7,136 bases of DNA. Source: Nitrospirota bacterium (lineage in GTDB: Bacteria > Nitrospirota > Nitrospiria > Nitrospirales > Nitrospiraceae). The stretch spans positions 1-7,136 of the forward strand of contig SCVQ01000585.1 of the NCBI GenBank assembly GCA_004296865.1, in the 5' to 3' direction. Position numbers and translations under genes: made by a program. Below the pieces are notes generated by a model. That model searched no databases. It saw only the letters and a program-made list of their open reading frames with translations, and had not been told where the DNA came from. Positions 6,561 to 7,136 of the stretch are shown here, one piece after another (within the stretch, counting starts at the first letter, position 1; every line of letters begins with the position of its first letter).

Positions 6561-6589
6561 AGTCTACTGAAACCTCCTGCTCGGGTCAA
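6561..6589 (-). promoter_or_regulatory. Candidate sigma70 promoter of the M23 gene
   Basis: On the minus strand TTGACC (6584-6589, 5/6 match) and TAGACT (6561-6566, 4/6 match) are separated by exactly 17 bases. The predicted leader before the M23 start is about 60 bases. This is the best-scoring promoter I see by eye. It argues that the M23 gene need not depend on cutA read-through. Confidence 0.6.
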
Positions 6590-6609
6590 GCCATTTGCAG
6601 TTTTTCACA

Positions 6610-6948
6610 CTATTTCGTTGATTTACCCGTGACATCCCCGATCCAGCTCAGATAATCTGCTGATCCTCGAACAACCGGAATCGCGATAATCTCGGGGACG
6701 CTGTAGCTGTGCAACCCCTTCACCATGGTTGCCAGATCTTCGAAGAGACCGGCTCGCGATTTTAGGACCATCATCGCTTCCTGCTCCTCAGAAACTTTGC
6801 CCTCCCAGCGGAAAATCGACCGAACCCCTGGGAAAATATTGGCACAGGCGGCCAAACCTTCCTCAACGACCTTACGACCAATCCGAGTTGCTTCCTCTTC
6901 TGAACCAGCCGTTACAAATACAACGATTTCATCCGTTGCCTCAGCCAT
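6610..6948 (-). CDS. cutA: CutA, divalent-cation tolerance protein (PII-like trimer)
   Basis: The protein has 112 residues, the normal family length. CutA-family motifs are clear: EEGLAACANIFPGVRSIFRWEGKV (29-52, with C35), then LKSR (62-65), and HSYSVPEIIAIPV followed by ADYLSWI (80-103). CutA1 proteins form very stable trimers with a ferredoxin-like, PII-like fold. The name comes from copper-tolerance mutants of E. coli, but the molecular role is not settled. The start ATG (6946-6948) is supported by GAGGG on the minus strand (6956-6960), seven bases upstream. Codon use differs from its neighbours. In a hand count of the first 42 codons, about 38% end in G or C, against about 65-70% in the first 40 codons of fhs and of the M23 gene. 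Confidence 0.95.
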   Translation of the reverse strand: MAEATDEIVVFVTAGSEEEATRIGRKVVEEGLAACANIFPGVRSIFRWEGKVSEEQEAMMVLKSRAGLFEDLATMVKGLHSYSVPEIIAIPVVRGSADYLSWIGDVTGKSTK

Positions 6949-6983
6949 GAGCCAACCCTCGACTGCAATCAGAAATCAGATGT

Positions 6984-7121
6984 TCAATCCAGTATCCTGA
7001 TCCGCAGACGAGTGTAATTGGCATCCAACCGATCTTCAATGGTTTTTATCGGTACGTATTCAACGAATATTAAGCCTTGAATGCGATAAGCGAAAATCTC
7101 TTTTTCTATTATGCCCTTACG
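6984..7121 (-). other. Unexplained 45-codon open frame without a standard start
   Basis: On the minus strand the frame is open from 7121 to 6987 and ends with TGA at 6984-6986; another TGA bounds it at 7122-7124. The peptide includes IEKEIFAYRIQGLIFVEYVP and ends RLRIRILD. It looks protein-like in mixing charged and hydrophobic residues. It has no ATG or GTG, and its only TTG is late. It may be the tail of a frameshifted gene that enters from the right edge, or chance. I recognise no family. It ends 35 bases before the cutA start and overlaps the candidate cutA promoter. Confidence 0.18.
7011..7039 (-). promoter_or_regulatory. Candidate sigma70 promoter of cutA
   Basis: On the minus strand TTGAAG (7034-7039) and TACACT (7011-7016) lie 17 bases apart, each matching the consensus at 4/6 positions. 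The predicted leader before cutA is about 55 bases. The surrounding sequence is AT-richer than the rest of the window, as expected of a promoter region but also able to give chance matches. Confidence 0.35.
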
Positions 7122-7136
7122 TCAATGTCTGGCCGC

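Overview
The window is chromosomal DNA with a high G+C content over most of its length, from what looks like a Gram-negative bacterium. The evidence is an outer-membrane beta-barrel protein, an HflK/HflC pair and an envelope M23 endopeptidase. Gene content and the short intergenic heptamer repeats remind me of Nitrospira-like genomes (Nitrospirota), but that placement is an impression, not a proof. There are seven recognisable genes: one cut by the left edge and six complete. I see no tRNA, rRNA, CRISPR array, insertion sequence or phage gene.

Left part, plus strand (1-3541). The 3' part of an outer-membrane beta-barrel gene is followed by a compact VOC-fold metalloenzyme gene related to the DUF1338/HglS group (882-1505). 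Next comes a tight hflK-hflC operon (1638-3541) with an ATGA overlap. HflK and HflC are inner-membrane SPFH proteins that assemble around the FtsH protease and modulate it. Right part, minus strand (3627-6948): cutA, then an M23 endopeptidase gene, then fhs (formate-tetrahydrofolate ligase). Each of these three has its own plausible promoter. hflC and fhs converge on a hairpin at about 3553-3619. The last 190 bases are AT-richer and hold a candidate cutA promoter and an unexplained 45-codon open frame.

The genes form no single pathway. HflKC and the M23 enzyme belong to envelope and protein quality control, fhs to one-carbon metabolism, and cutA is a housekeeping PII-like protein of unclear role. 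I found no evidence for a new multi-gene system.

The most unusual feature is in the spacers: degenerate tandem arrays with a 7-base period, arranged as inverted pairs. One family (consensus GAACGAT) brackets the VOC gene almost exactly from start codon to stop codon. A second family (consensus TTGAGTT) forms the hairpin between hflC and fhs. Units of the first family also overlap the start codons of the VOC gene and of fhs.
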